DNA of 64,000 nt from Enterococcus_D sp050529585 (lineage in GTDB: Bacteria; Bacillota; Bacilli; Lactobacillales; Enterococcaceae): contig NZ_CP172882.1 in NCBI RefSeq assembly GCF_050529585.1, positions 2,232,001 to 2,296,000 of the forward strand, in the 5' to 3' direction. The notes beneath the pieces were generated by a model that was not told the origin of the DNA, ran no database searches, and was given only the letters and a program-made list of their open reading frames with translations. Below, piece by piece: positions 43,708 to 53,508 of the stretch. The translations under genes and the position numbers were made by a program. Every line of letters begins with the position of its first letter. Position 1 is the stretch's first letter.

Positions 43708-44688
43708 TTATGCTGTATTTTTTTTTATGAGCTTTACTGGAAGTGAAAGTTCATCCGTTTCCTTTTCGCCCTTAATCATATTCAATAATTTTTTTACTGC
43801 TACTTTAGATATTTGATCTATAGGCTGTTGAATAGTTGATAATTCTGGATTATAAATCAATGTTTGTTGAGCTCCATCAAATCCAATCACTTTAACCTCT
43901 TTTGGAACTCTTTTGCCTGAACTTCCTAAGTTGTTAATCGCCAAAGAAGCCAATAAATCATCTCCTGCAAAAACCCCGTCAATATTTGGATGAGTTTCCA
44001 GATATGTCTTAATTATTTCATTTTTTTCATTGATTTCTTTTACAAATGGTACTTCTAGGACTAACGGTTCCAGCATGAATTTATTCAAAACATCTTTATA
44101 CGCTAAAGTCCTACTATTCGCGGGTAGCTTTATCTTACTATCTCCCCGAATACACAGTATATTCTGACAGCCATGATTTACAAGTAGTTGAGTAGCTAAT
44201 TCCCCACCCCTGTAATTATCACAAGATACTGTAACTGTATTTTCACCAAGACTTCTATCAATCGCTACAATAGGTAGCCCTGGAATATCATAATCCGCAA
44301 TATCTTTATTGTGCGTTCCTACTATAATTCCATCAACCTGATTCTTTCTCAACATCGTCAAGTACTCTTTTTCTTTTGTTGGATTGTTTAAGCTATTGCA
44401 CAGCAACACTTTATATCCCCTGCTGGAAAGCTCGAACTCGATATCTTGAATTAACTCAGCGTGAAATGGATTAGTAATTGTAGGAAAAATCAAACCTACG
44501 GTATATGTTTCGTTTTTAAAAAGTGCTCTCGCCAGTTCATTAGGATAGTATTCTAATTTTTTCATGGCATCAAAAACTTTTCTTTTTGTTTCCTCACTCA
44601 AATATCCACGATCATTCAATACCCTCGACACAGTCGTAGGAGAAACATTTGCCTCTTTCGCAACTTCTCTAATTCCAATTTTTTTCAT
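43708..44688 (-). CDS. scrR: LacI-family repressor of the fructoside operon
   Basis: 326 aa. Helix-turn-helix and hinge at the start (IREVAKEANVSPTTVSRVLNDRGYLSEETK), then a periplasmic-binding-like ligand domain (TVGLIFPTITNPF, VDGIIVGTHN, VFAGDDLLA, VIGFDG). It lies upstream of the GH32 gene on the same strand, with the tandem operator between them, and would repress until the sugar enters. An IS3-family element lies directly upstream. Confidence 0.9.
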   Translation of the reverse strand: MKKIGIREVAKEANVSPTTVSRVLNDRGYLSEETKRKVFDAMKKLEYYPNELARALFKNETYTVGLIFPTITNPFHAELIQDIEFELSSRGYKVLLCNSLNNPTKEKEYLTMLRKNQVDGIIVGTHNKDIADYDIPGLPIVAIDRSLGENTVTVSCDNYRGGELATQLLVNHGCQNILCIRGDSKIKLPANSRTLAYKDVLNKFMLEPLVLEVPFVKEINEKNEIIKTYLETHPNIDGVFAGDDLLASLAINNLGSSGKRVPKEVKVIGFDGAQQTLIYNPELSTIQQPIDQISKVAVKKLLNMIKGEKETDELSLPVKLIKKNTA

Positions 44689-44967
44689 TTTTAAACAACA
44701 AGGTTGTAGATAGAAAATCTACCTACTCGACTATTCGACATTCCAAGAACCTTGACTCTCTCATTCCCTTTTTCGGATAAGTATTTATATATATAATATC
44801 ATTTATTTTTATCTGGCAATAGCTGTTTAAAGATATATGTGAAATGGCAACACTTTTTTTGACAAAAATTATAAGGTGTTGCGTAAGCTTGCTGCTGGTG
44901 TTCCGACTGCCCTTGACAACGAACCTCCTCGAATCTGATTCTCTAAGGCAGAAGCTCATTCAAATAA

Positions 44968-45804
44968 TTAAGCTGCCTCGCCACCGGTATCACATCCGAG
45001 CTCATTATCAAGGATTCGCTGCGCCAATCTCTGCTGTCGAAAACTGATCGGTGTCTCATAGCCTAACGTGCCGTGCAGCCGGATGGTATTCCACCAATGG
45101 ACGTAATCAAATAGCTCTAATCGCAAATTAGCCAATGTATCAAAGCGGTATTGATGAACGAATTCTACTTTGACAGATTTATAGGTGGATTCTGCAACGG
45201 CGTTATCATAGGGACAGTCTTTTTTGCTTAAGGAACGCGTGATATTAAAGGCCCATAAAATTTCGTCAATCGTCTGGTTATCGAATTCTTTTCCACAATC
45301 CGTGTGAAAAAGTTGTACTTTATTCAACGAGTACGGAATCTTTGCAAAAGCTTCCTTGACTAACGTCGCATCTTTCTTCTCCCCGCATGAATAGCCGATG
45401 ATTTCTCGATTAAACAAATCAAGAATCAGGCAGATATACTGCCATTTCTTCCCAACACGAACATAGGTAAGGTCGGTTACAATCGCTTCTAATGGCTTTT
45501 CCTGTAGGAAGGTTCCGTCTAGAATATTGGCGGTCTTGGCTTCGTTACAAGTAGAAGAATGGAATTTGAAATGAGCCAATGTGTATGTTGAACGCAAGCC
45601 ACGCTGTTTCATCATACGGCCGATTCTGCGTCGACTCACTTGAAGACCTAGATTGGCCAAGCACTGCTTCAGCTTCCTGGTACCATAAGCTTTTCGATTG
45701 CGAATAAATTCTTCTTGAACGAGTTCTTCCAGTTCTGATTCATCTTCAACTGGTTTGGCTTGATAATAATAGGTTTGGCAAGAGATGTTTAACACTTTAC
45801 ACAT
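44968..45804 (-). CDS. IS3-family transposase OrfB (DDE)
   Basis: 278 aa. N-terminal HTH_21-like region (RNRKAYGTRKLKQCL), then an rve integrase core with Asp in VTDLTYVRVG, Asp in FHTDCGKEF and Glu in NAVAESTYKSVKVE. It is normally made as an OrfAB fusion by -1 frameshifting; the open frame extends upstream of 45804 towards orfA. Appears intact. Confidence 0.93.
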   Translation of the reverse strand: MCKVLNISCQTYYYQAKPVEDESELEELVQEEFIRNRKAYGTRKLKQCLANLGLQVSRRRIGRMMKQRGLRSTYTLAHFKFHSSTCNEAKTANILDGTFLQEKPLEAIVTDLTYVRVGKKWQYICLILDLFNREIIGYSCGEKKDATLVKEAFAKIPYSLNKVQLFHTDCGKEFDNQTIDEILWAFNITRSLSKKDCPYDNAVAESTYKSVKVEFVHQYRFDTLANLRLELFDYVHWWNTIRLHGTLGYETPISFRQQRLAQRILDNELGCDTGGEAA

Positions 45805-45839
45805 CTCTGATATTGAGTATTTGTGCTTATTGGTATCAA

Positions 45840-46130
45840 TTACTTGTCTTTTCGTCCCAATATCAGCGCCGCTTGCTTTAAAATGTCATTCTCCATTTCA
45901 AGCTGTTTATTTTTCTTTCGTAATGCAATTAGTTCTACTTGTTCAGGGGTCAAGTTATCTTTTTCCTGAAACGAGCCAGTAGTTTGCGCTTGCTTGACCC
46001 ACTTATCAAAGGCCGAGGTAGTCAGCTCATAATCTCGAATGATTTCAGCTCGGGGCTTTCCTGCGAGATAAAGATCGACGACTTGTTGTTTGAATTCTTT
46101 TGAATAGGTTCTACGTTGACGTCTTGACAT
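45840..46130 (-). CDS. IS3-family transposase OrfA
   Basis: 96 aa. HTH_8-type DNA-binding start (RRTYSKEFKQQVVDLYLAGK) and a leucine-zipper-like end (LRKKNKQLEMENDILKQAALIL). It recognises the element ends and fuses with OrfB. A GGAGGAA ribosome-binding site precedes ATG 46130. Confidence 0.92.
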   Translation of the reverse strand: MSRRQRRTYSKEFKQQVVDLYLAGKPRAEIIRDYELTTSAFDKWVKQAQTTGSFQEKDNLTPEQVELIALRKKNKQLEMENDILKQAALILGRKDK

Positions 46131-46222
46131 AAAAATTCCTCCAGTGTGTTTTCATTTATTTTACACACCTTATTTTTTCTGTCTAGTCTAGTGTAGCCGA
46201 TTCAAAAATCATTTTTTTCATG

Positions 46223-46702
46223 TCAATCTTCCTTTCTTGTCAGACTTACTTGATATTCATTGATTGTATAAGATACTTTTTCTAGAATCTGTTTAATGGT
46301 TGAAATTTGGTCTGGTGAGAATGATTCTAACGCTTCATTTATTGAGCTATAAAGCTCTTCATGTAAATAATTATGTGATTCGTACACCTTTCGACCATAT
46401 TTTGTTAACGATACAAGTTTAGTTTTCTTATTTCCTTTTTTTTGAGAAATGCTTATAAGATTCATTTTCTCTAAAGTGGGAATCTGTTGGGATACAGCTC
46501 CTTTGGTAACGCCTAATCGATCAGCTAATTCCGTAATACTAGTTTCAGGATAATTTCCAATCACATCAATCAAATGAATCATACTCGTACTGAGTTTTAG
46601 ATCATTAGTTATTCTGATTGGTCGTTTTTGAATATGAGTCATTAAATTATTTACTTTGATGAATTCTTCTATAACTTGATTAAACTGAATTTTATCAACC
46701 AC
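46223..46702 (-). CDS. MarR-family regulator
   Basis: 159 aa from GTG 46702, with AGAGG eight bases before it; the ATG-like upstream starts lack a site. Winged helix in ETSITELADRLGVTKGAVSQQIPTLEKMNLIS and a wing with QKKGNKKTKLVSLT. A striking 18-bp inverted repeat lies just upstream (46735-46785) and is probably its operator. A broken acetyltransferase gene follows upstream on the same strand. Target and ligand unknown. Confidence 0.9.
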   Translation of the reverse strand: MVDKIQFNQVIEEFIKVNNLMTHIQKRPIRITNDLKLSTSMIHLIDVIGNYPETSITELADRLGVTKGAVSQQIPTLEKMNLISISQKKGNKKTKLVSLTKYGRKVYESHNYLHEELYSSINEALESFSPDQISTIKQILEKVSYTINEYQVSLTRKED

Positions 46703-46734
46703 ATAAACACCTCTTTCTATTCCTTGTACCAATA

Positions 46735-46785
46735 TAGTATAGCCCTAAACAATAAAACATAAATAATTTGTTTAGGGCTATACTA
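46735..46785. promoter_or_regulatory. Large perfect inverted repeat before the MarR gene
   Basis: TAGTATAGCCCTAAACAA (46735-46752) and its exact complement (46768-46785) flank 15 AT-rich bases. Thirty bases before the GTG start, it fits a MarR dimer-of-dimers operator for autoregulation. Confidence 0.65.
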
Positions 46786-46954
46786 ATTTCTATTTATCAA
46801 ATTTATAAGAAAAAATAAATAAAAAGCTGATTATCCGCTAAAACACTGGACTTATCAATGATTACATGTGATTTAAAAGTAGATTTTACCACTTATGATA
46901 GAGCCTTGATACAATAAAATAAAACTAGAAATGATAAAGGTCTAAACCTATAAT

Positions 46955-47170
46955 TCATTTCTCGTTTTTTATCATTAAAAAGTTAGTAAATAATTGCCCT
47001 CTAAGTTCCACGGTCTGTTCATTAATAACTTTATATCCTCGTTTTTCAAAAATGGCTTTGCGGTAATGGAAGCGTGGGTAGTGATTTTTTGCATATCAGT
47101 TTCTAAAACATGGTTTTCCAATTCATCTGCAATTTTAGTCGCAATACCTTTTCCTTGATGGCTATGTTTT
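46955..47170 (-). pseudogene. GNAT acetyltransferase remnant
   Basis: In the minus sense SHQGKGIATKIADELENHV is the acetyl-CoA motif (Q-x-x-G-x-A) of GNAT enzymes, followed by ETDMQKITTHASITAKPF; one T missing near 47062 shifts the frame, which then continues FEKRGYKVINEQTVELRG to the stop. The N-terminal half is absent. Inactive remnant. Confidence 0.75.
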
Positions 47171-47327
47171 TGTCACAACTTCAGTATTCCTGTAACAATA
47201 CGGATTTCAGTATACAACAACAGCTTTTGAAAAGATACTTGCAAAAGGATTAAGATATCTATGACCTGCTATGCTCACTGATGTTGAAAAGAATGTTTTA
47301 TTAGGATTGAGGTAAGCAAGATAGTGA

Positions 47328-47369
47328 ATATGTCCGGAAAGCCTGTAAAATAAGGCTTTCCGGACATAT
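47328..47369. terminator. Perfect hairpin, terminator-like
   Basis: 17-bp perfect arms ATATGTCCGGAAAGCCT and complement, with an 8-base loop. No T run follows on either strand, so it may be an operator or a hairpin left by a mobile element. The neighbouring 47170-47408 has no gene. Confidence 0.5.
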
Positions 47370-47408
47370 GTGAAGTTATAAAAAGATAGCGAAAAATCTA
47401 TTTAGTAT

Positions 47409-48807
47409 CACTAATGTTGCGAACATATCGTCAGAATAGTCTGACATTTGTTTCTTGCTAAAAATTTCAAAAAAGTCAAGTGCTGACGCAGCGGATGACT
47501 ATTTTCCAGAAAATTTTAGTATGTATTCAAAAATCAAACGTGACAACAGCTATTAACTACATCCTCATCCAGGTCTGTAACGTTTGAACCACTCTTCTGC
47601 GGGCTCAAACATTAAGTAATGGAAGGTACGTTTCAATTGAAACAGCGTCGCTGTCGTATTCAACTCAATTTTTATCACATAAGTGAGAAGCGTTGCGATT
47701 AAGGTGAGGATGACTTGATTTATCGCCCCTTGTTCACTATGTGAATATAGTCGTTTAATGGTCAGATTTTGTTTTAAGTGTTTGAAAAACAATTCAATCT
47801 GCCAACGGGCTTGATACATGTCGGCCACTTCGTTTGGCGATACATCAAAGTGATTGGTCACCATTCGCAGGATTTTTTGTCCCTTGGTAAGAACCGTTAC
47901 CAACCTAAAACGCTCTGTCACATGGTTGACACCGCCGCCAAGAATCACTTGTTGGTCACTGATTATCGTCCCATCACGGGTTGTTGTATCTGCTACTTCA
48001 ATTTGATCCAAGATGGTAATTTTTGTATTAGATTTTGTCCGTGTAACGAAGAAATAGCCGTCACGATTTAGTTTGTCTAACAACTTGTAATCAAAGTAGC
48101 CGCGATCCACCACATACGTTGCTTGCGTTTTATCAACAAGAACTTCAAGGTGATTACGGTCATGCTCACTCGCATTTGTCATCGTAAAACTTTCAGGATA
48201 CTGATTGGTTTTATCAAGATAACAGAGATTCAAATGTAGCTTGATGCCAGACTTTGTTTTCCGAAACTTGGCCCATGGAAACCATGCTTTGTTCAACGGA
48301 ATAGTCGTTGAATCAATCAATTGTAGACTGGTTGTTTTTGAGCTTGGCTGCTGAACAGAAATTCTGGCGACTAATTGCGTAAAAATTTCCATCAATACTT
48401 CTTGCATGATTTCTGGCGCTCTACGAGATAACGAGCTGTAACACAGGGAATCAATGCCAAGTTCCTTGCAGAGGCGCTGATCTAAAAAGGCGCGATCAAT
48501 CTCGCGATAGCTTGGCAATTCTTCATAAACCGCATGAAGTAACACTTTAAGCGTCGTTTGGAAGTCTAGTTTTTTACTGTAGAAATCAAAGTCGCTAATT
48601 AAGCTTTGATAGTTTTCTGATAAACCAGAAAAATTTATTGCAGAAAACCATTTTTGAAATGAGGTTTTTACGTTATACTTATCCATGCGTGAGTCCTTTT
48701 TATTGGTCTTGGATAAGTCATCCGAGAACAGTATAAAGGACTTTTTTGCGTTTGGATAGCTTTGTATTAGGCTTTTGATGGGTTAAAAAGTCTTTGCAAC
48801 ACTAGTA
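47409..48807 (-). mobile_element. IS4-family insertion sequence with 9-bp target duplication
   Basis: 1399 bp. Ends CACTAATGTTGCGAA (47409) and TACTAGTGTTGCAAA (minus from 48807) are imperfect inverted repeats. The flanking bases ATTTAGTAT occur at 47400-47408 and again at 48808-48816, a 9-bp direct target repeat. This shows a simple transposition into the region before orf13. Confidence 0.9.
47565..48686 (-). CDS. IS4-family transposase
   Basis: 373 aa DDE transposase. LQLIDSTTIPL holds the first Asp, YVVDRGYFDYKLL the second, and the IS4 signature Y-R-E-K reads YQARWQIELFFKHLKQN with the catalytic Glu. The frame is uninterrupted, so it may be active. Confidence 0.95.
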   Translation of the reverse strand: MDKYNVKTSFQKWFSAINFSGLSENYQSLISDFDFYSKKLDFQTTLKVLLHAVYEELPSYREIDRAFLDQRLCKELGIDSLCYSSLSRRAPEIMQEVLMEIFTQLVARISVQQPSSKTTSLQLIDSTTIPLNKAWFPWAKFRKTKSGIKLHLNLCYLDKTNQYPESFTMTNASEHDRNHLEVLVDKTQATYVVDRGYFDYKLLDKLNRDGYFFVTRTKSNTKITILDQIEVADTTTRDGTIISDQQVILGGGVNHVTERFRLVTVLTKGQKILRMVTNHFDVSPNEVADMYQARWQIELFFKHLKQNLTIKRLYSHSEQGAINQVILTLIATLLTYVIKIELNTTATLFQLKRTFHYLMFEPAEEWFKRYRPG

Positions 48808-48925
48808 ATTTAGTATTTATGTATAAATTGAAAGATATTTTACCACCACTTAGTCTTCTTAAAAGTGATCCAACATTTGAACGACGTAATTCCAAATGTT
48901 GGATTGCTTTTAGATAATCTTTTAT

Positions 48926-49837
48926 TTATTCACAATTGCTAATAGTCCAATTTTCATTTTTGTATAGTTTTAATCTATACTGAAAAACACTTGTTGTTTT
49001 GGACAACTCATCAAGATACTCAACACCAACAATCACTTGAATCGCTTTACCCTTTTGTTTGTAAATAGGATTCACTAATTCCACAAATTTCAAATTAGTA
49101 TTAATTGGTTGCATCGCGTCTTTTTCAACATAATACTCCAGTTCTTTTTCTGAGGCTGCTGGATAAAGCCTGAAAAACGTCTCTAAAAACTCGGTGATTT
49201 CTTCCGTTGTCTTTGAATCAATTTTTGAATCACTTTTTACTTGTCTTACTTCATGTTTTGCCTTTTCTGGCTTACCAATCATAGTGGGTAAACTCGTTAC
49301 AATATGATTGCCTTTTTCATCTTCAAAGATCATCAGACGATATGCAGAAGAAATTGATTGTGTCTTTTTCCCTTCTGTAATCTTTTGATCTACCACAAAT
49401 GAAACGACAAATTCTTCCGAGTGTTTTTCAACATCTAGAATTTTTACTGATACAACCTCGGAACTAGTGGGAATATCCGCTCGAACCATATCTTGGCTCA
49501 AAGCGAGCCCTTCTTCTGTAAGGTACTGCTCAAGATTAGTCATTCTCTTTTCAATTACCTCCTTGTTATTCTTCCATGAAAAATATTCTTTCACAAAATC
49601 TACAGTAAAATTTTCTACTCCAGAGGTATTCACTATTTTCTCTTTCACGACCACTTTCTCATGAGTTGTATGCTGATCAATGGCCGTGAAGTTTTTGTAG
49701 ATTCCAAAAGCAAGGCTACAAGACAATAAAAGCCAAAGGGCAAGCACCATTTTTCGATGCTTGCCCACGGATACTACTCGTTCTTTCTTCTTTTTTGGAA
49801 TCTTTTCCTTTTTACTTCGCTCAATTTTTATCTTCAT
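48926..49837 (-). CDS. Tn916 ORF13 / TcpC-type conjugation protein
   Basis: 303 aa from ATG 49837, with AGAGG before it; Tn916 ORF13 is of similar size. A basic N-terminus (KIERSKKEKIPKKKKERV) leads to one membrane span (about residues 34-52), then two NTF2-like domains (about 75-185 and 210-303) as in TcpC/VirB8-like proteins. It is a structural part of the mating channel. Gene order orf13-orf14-orf15-orf16-orf17 is that of Tn916. Confidence 0.9.
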   Translation of the reverse strand: MKIKIERSKKEKIPKKKKERVVSVGKHRKMVLALWLLLSCSLAFGIYKNFTAIDQHTTHEKVVVKEKIVNTSGVENFTVDFVKEYFSWKNNKEVIEKRMTNLEQYLTEEGLALSQDMVRADIPTSSEVVSVKILDVEKHSEEFVVSFVVDQKITEGKKTQSISSAYRLMIFEDEKGNHIVTSLPTMIGKPEKAKHEVRQVKSDSKIDSKTTEEITEFLETFFRLYPAASEKELEYYVEKDAMQPINTNLKFVELVNPIYKQKGKAIQVIVGVEYLDELSKTTSVFQYRLKLYKNENWTISNCE

Positions 49838-49853
49838 TTTCCATTCCTCTTTT

Positions 49854-49927
49854 CTATTGTTTATACCGACCAGCACCAATAATGTGCTGTTGCCAATAGC
49901 TATCGGTAAGATTGGTCCAACCCACCG
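49854..49927 (-). CDS. orf14, 3' exon
   Basis: After intron removal (49928-52574) the frame continues from ...FHAGD with P V G W T N L T D S Y W Q Q H I I G A G R, ending ...YKQ and TAG at 49854. This is the expected C-terminus of Tn916 ORF14. Joined to 52575-53508 it gives 1008 bases, 335 residues, close to the 333 aa of Tn916 ORF14. Confidence 0.85.
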
Positions 49928-52574
49928 ATAGCGATAGGTAAGACTTTGAGGTTATCTCCATCTTTTCCCCCGCTTCACACCGTGCATGATAGTTTCCCCT
50001 CACACGGCGTTCCATCAACAGTAATTCGTTTCTATTTCACTATTCCCAGCTAAAGCACGTAATTTATTCAGCTTTTCCAATGATCTTTCCTTTTTTAATA
50101 CCGAAGGTGAATAATGGACTATCGTTTCTCTTTTAGCCGCATGAATCAATTTGTGTGTTTCTTTTGTAACAATCACAAGATTCTTATAGTTATCATTCCC
50201 ACCAAGTGATAACGGCTTCACGTGATGAACTTCCATATTATCTTTTGATAAATTTTCACCACTAACATGACATTTTCCTTGTTGGGCTATGAACAGAGAG
50301 ATTCGATTATCGTTAAATTCTACAGACTTATTTGGATTGGAATTTTCCAGCAGGTAATAAACAGTATGCATATCCATCTTTAATCTTTGATGAATAAACA
50401 GTCTACCTTCAGGCGTATATCGATTCCAGTCCTTCGGAAAGATTCTTGGCATTGTAAATTTTATCCCGGCTATTGGGAATAAAATCATGCTCGCTATGAA
50501 TCGTTTCTTCCAGTTATATTGCTTATAGAATTTTTGATAGGTACTGGTTATCGTTCCGTGCTTATTGCGAATATTTTTGGTTCGACAATCAAGACTTTTA
50601 TTTACTGTGAAAGCAATATCTACAAAATCTAAGTTGACCAGAGTCGCAATTTTATAATAGTTATGCAAACCTAGAACAACAGAGTTGTACTTATTGACAT
50701 TATCTACAGTTGGATTAGCGGCGATTGTTTTGATATTGTTTTTTAGTTTATCTACCGCATTAATCTTTGCCTTATCACACATTCGGCTTCGATTGGTATA
50801 TCTGTTTGCTTTTCCTTTTTTCACTTTCAACTTGAATCCTAGAAAGTCAGAATAATTTTTTCTCAGATTAGTTACTTTTGACTTTTCAGGACTTACGTCT
50901 AAATCAAGTCGTACTTTTAACCATTGTTTTGTTGCGAGGAAAATTTTCTGGGCAGTATGATAATCTTTGCACATGATTTTGAAATCATCTGCATAACGGA
51001 CAATTTTGATTTCTTTCAAGTTTGAATACTTTCTTATCGATTGAGTTTTACTCAACAGACTACTGTATTCTCTTTTGGTTGGAAATCCGTCCCACTGACT
51101 ATCTATCCACCAATCTAATTCGTTTAGCACCACATTAGCTAAAAGAGGAGAAAGAATACCACCTTGTGGGGTTCCTTTGGTTGATTTTCCAATGCCTTTT
51201 ACCTCTGCTTTAAGCATTCTCGACAATATTGAAATAAATGTCTTGTCTCGAATTTTCAGTGTCCAGAGTTGCTTAAGCAATTTCCCATGATTTACATTGT
51301 CAAAGAAGCCCTTAATATCAATGTCCACTACATAGTGAAATCCTTTAAATGTCCATTGCTGAAATATCGCTATGGCATGATGTGAACTTCTTTCTGGTCG
51401 AAATCCATAAGAATGCTTATGGAATTTTGCTTCCAAAATTGGTTCAAGGATTTGCTTTATGCATTGCTGTACTAATCTATCCTCAATTGTTGGGATTCCT
51501 AGCGGTCTGGTTTTACCATTAGGCTTTGGAATCTCGACTCTTCTGATGGAGTGAGGTTGAAAGTTGTTGAATCGATTTTGAACGTATTGAACTAATTGAT
51601 ATGGGTTTTCTTCACCAACATCAATAATCGTTCTTTTATTTGTTCCAGCAGTTTTACTGCCTTTATTGCTTTTGATATTTCGATAAGCCAATAAAATATT
51701 TTCTTCTTGTGTGATATAGCTCATTAAATCTCTAAACACATGACTGCCTTCGGCAGATAATTGATAGAGTTCGTCTTGAATTTTCTGAGTATCGTAATAC
51801 TCATTGAACCTCAGAGCCTTTTTGTTACTAACTTTGACTGTCATTAGTTGGTTCCTTCCGTAATAATGAAGTTTTCCTATCTTAGTCTTACCCGAACCTA
51901 ATTCATGAACAGTCAAATAGATTGAATTACTGTTGACTAGTGGCTATTCCTCCACAGCTTGTTGTCACTGTTTCGTAGGTACTGTGCCACCGCTTTCACT
52001 GAAATTAATGTAAGTTATAGTCAAGGCTTTTCCTTACAAACACTTCATTTACGAATAAGCGTATCCGTGTTTTCAGCTTACGACGTTCCGATAATTCTAT
52101 CCGTTCATCATACTTTTAGGTAATCCCTCTGTGCCTGTTTGCTTGATATCGCCTGTAACAATATAGGGAGTTTCATAGTGACCAGTTTTACTCCACCCCA
52201 CAAACCCTACGATTTGTAGTAGCTGCCGTTAGACAACTTCGCGGTATAGACACGTACATTCAGAATTTCGTCAGTGCTTTTCGCACATTCTTACCATGAG
52301 TATTTTATGGAAGCCCGACCTATCGGACACTCGACTACCTCTAGTTCGCATTTCCTTTCGTATTCTCAAAATACGATTAGGGTGTCTTCTCAGTCGACTT
52401 CTGCGAGCTTCAGACCATGAAATCCTTAATAATTTATCGCCTGTCGCAGTTTTAGCCAAAGCCTTTCAGGGCGTTACTCCGTCATTCGACTTTTCGAATT
52501 ATCAGTTCTCGTTACAACTTTTGTTTTTGCGAGGTTGTAACTGCCTAACCTTTTCAGTTAGGAACGTCTCGCAC
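49928..52574 (-). mobile_element. Complete group II intron inside orf14
   Basis: 2647 bp. In the minus sense it begins GTGCGAG at 52574, matching the group II 5' consensus, and ends ...CTAT at 49928. Domain V-like sequence GAACGCCGTGTGAGGGGAAA...CACGGTGTG lies near 49960-50010 and a domain VI-like stem follows. The boundary choice restores the orf14 frame exactly. About 650 bases of 5' intron RNA (51917-52574) precede the maturase gene. Confidence 0.88.
50015..51844 (-). CDS. ltrA: Group II intron reverse transcriptase/maturase with HNH endonuclease
   Basis: 609 aa from ATG 51844, with AAGGAA before it. Reverse transcriptase palm with FHYVVDIDIKGFFDNVNH and IVRYADDFKIM (catalytic Asp pair), TPQGGILSPLLANVVLNELD, then domain X and a C-terminal HNH nuclease (VHHVKPLSLGGNDNYKNLVIV...HKLIH). 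It helps splicing and drives retrohoming into orf14-like targets. All domains are complete. Confidence 0.95.
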   Translation of the reverse strand: MTVKVSNKKALRFNEYYDTQKIQDELYQLSAEGSHVFRDLMSYITQEENILLAYRNIKSNKGSKTAGTNKRTIIDVGEENPYQLVQYVQNRFNNFQPHSIRRVEIPKPNGKTRPLGIPTIEDRLVQQCIKQILEPILEAKFHKHSYGFRPERSSHHAIAIFQQWTFKGFHYVVDIDIKGFFDNVNHGKLLKQLWTLKIRDKTFISILSRMLKAEVKGIGKSTKGTPQGGILSPLLANVVLNELDWWIDSQWDGFPTKREYSSLLSKTQSIRKYSNLKEIKIVRYADDFKIMCKDYHTAQKIFLATKQWLKVRLDLDVSPEKSKVTNLRKNYSDFLGFKLKVKKGKANRYTNRSRMCDKAKINAVDKLKNNIKTIAANPTVDNVNKYNSVVLGLHNYYKIATLVNLDFVDIAFTVNKSLDCRTKNIRNKHGTITSTYQKFYKQYNWKKRFIASMILFPIAGIKFTMPRIFPKDWNRYTPEGRLFIHQRLKMDMHTVYYLLENSNPNKSVEFNDNRISLFIAQQGKCHVSGENLSKDNMEVHHVKPLSLGGNDNYKNLVIVTKETHKLIHAAKRETIVHYSPSVLKKERSLEKLNKLRALAGNSEIETNYC

Positions 52575-53508
52575 GATCTCCTGCATGAAACATTCTGTTC
52601 TCTCCTGCATAAATGCCCACATGAGTCACATAAGTACCGGCATCATAAGTTGAATGAAAGAAAATCAAATCGCCTGGTTTGGCATCTTTTAAGTCAATAT
52701 GAGTCATAGCATCATATTGATCCTGAGCCACCCGAGGGAGTTTCAAACCAACTTTGGCATAACACCATTGAGTTAAACCACTACAATCAAACCCAGTTCC
52801 GGGACTTGACCCACCAAATACATAAGCCGTTCCTTCATACTTGAACGCCTCGTCAAAAATTCCTTGGACTGTTTTATCATCAAACTGTGTTGTAGTTAGA
52901 TACTGCTTCACTAATAAGCAATAAAACATATTGCCATAGTTATACCGCCACCCACTATTTTCCTTAATCGCGATGGGATTGGGATAATCGACTTTTTGAC
53001 CACCCGATTTTTCTTTTGAAAAAGATTCGGCTAAAGCAAAACTATGCTTCTTTCCGTTTTTCGCGACATAATCCAAATACCCGTCACCATAGTTATAAGC
53101 CTGAATGATACTATCTTGATCGCATCCTAGTTCTTTGGAACACTTAACCAAAGACGAAAAATAGAGACACCCTTGTTTGATGGATGCCTCGGTACTTAAT
53201 GAATTCGGTGATAAACCTGCTGATTCAGAACTTTGCATGACATCTTCCATTGTGCCTCCAGATTCGACTTGAATAATCGCCAAAAGAATCGAAACATACT
53301 CTGTTATATCTGATTCTTTGGCATACTTTTCCACCATTGAACGGTGTTTCAAAACTACTTCTGAGACACTACTACCTCCAGGAGAAGTTCCAGAACTACC
53401 ACTTCCCTCACTGTCCTCACCAAACAACAAACTCACACACATCAAGATGCCCACAAAAGAGATGGTCAGGAAGGTTAACGAAATAATACTCAATTTTTTT
53501 AAGTTCAT
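52575..53508 (-). CDS. orf14, 5' exon (lysozyme / NlpC-P60 conjugation protein)
   Basis: Tn916 ORF14-type bifunctional wall hydrolase that opens peptidoglycan for the mating channel. One N-terminal membrane span (about 5-28), a lysozyme-like domain (about 50-180, with AIIQVESGGTMEDVMQ) and a NlpC/P60 domain with Cys in GFDCSGLTQWCY and His in VTHVGIYAG. The exon ends at FHAGD. Without splicing, the protein lacks its last 25 residues but keeps the catalytic residues. The start overlaps the orf15 stop by four bases. Confidence 0.92.

Larger units (their letters stand above)
44871..46173 (-). mobile_element. IS3-family (IS150-group) insertion sequence
   Basis: About 1.3 kb with two overlapping-frame genes, orfA and orfB. 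Short terminal inverted repeats ATAAGGTGT (44871 on plus, 46173 on minus) mark plausible ends. I see no clear target duplication, so the ends may be off by a few bases. Confidence 0.8.

Noticed and set aside
47409..48807. IS4-type and IS3-type elements as ends of a composite transposon around the MarR-GNAT unit
   Set aside because: The two elements are of different families, and the IS4 element has its own 9-bp target repeat, so it inserted independently.
52271..52459. Small ORFs on both strands within 51917-52574
   Set aside because: They lie in the structured 5' RNA domains of the group II intron.
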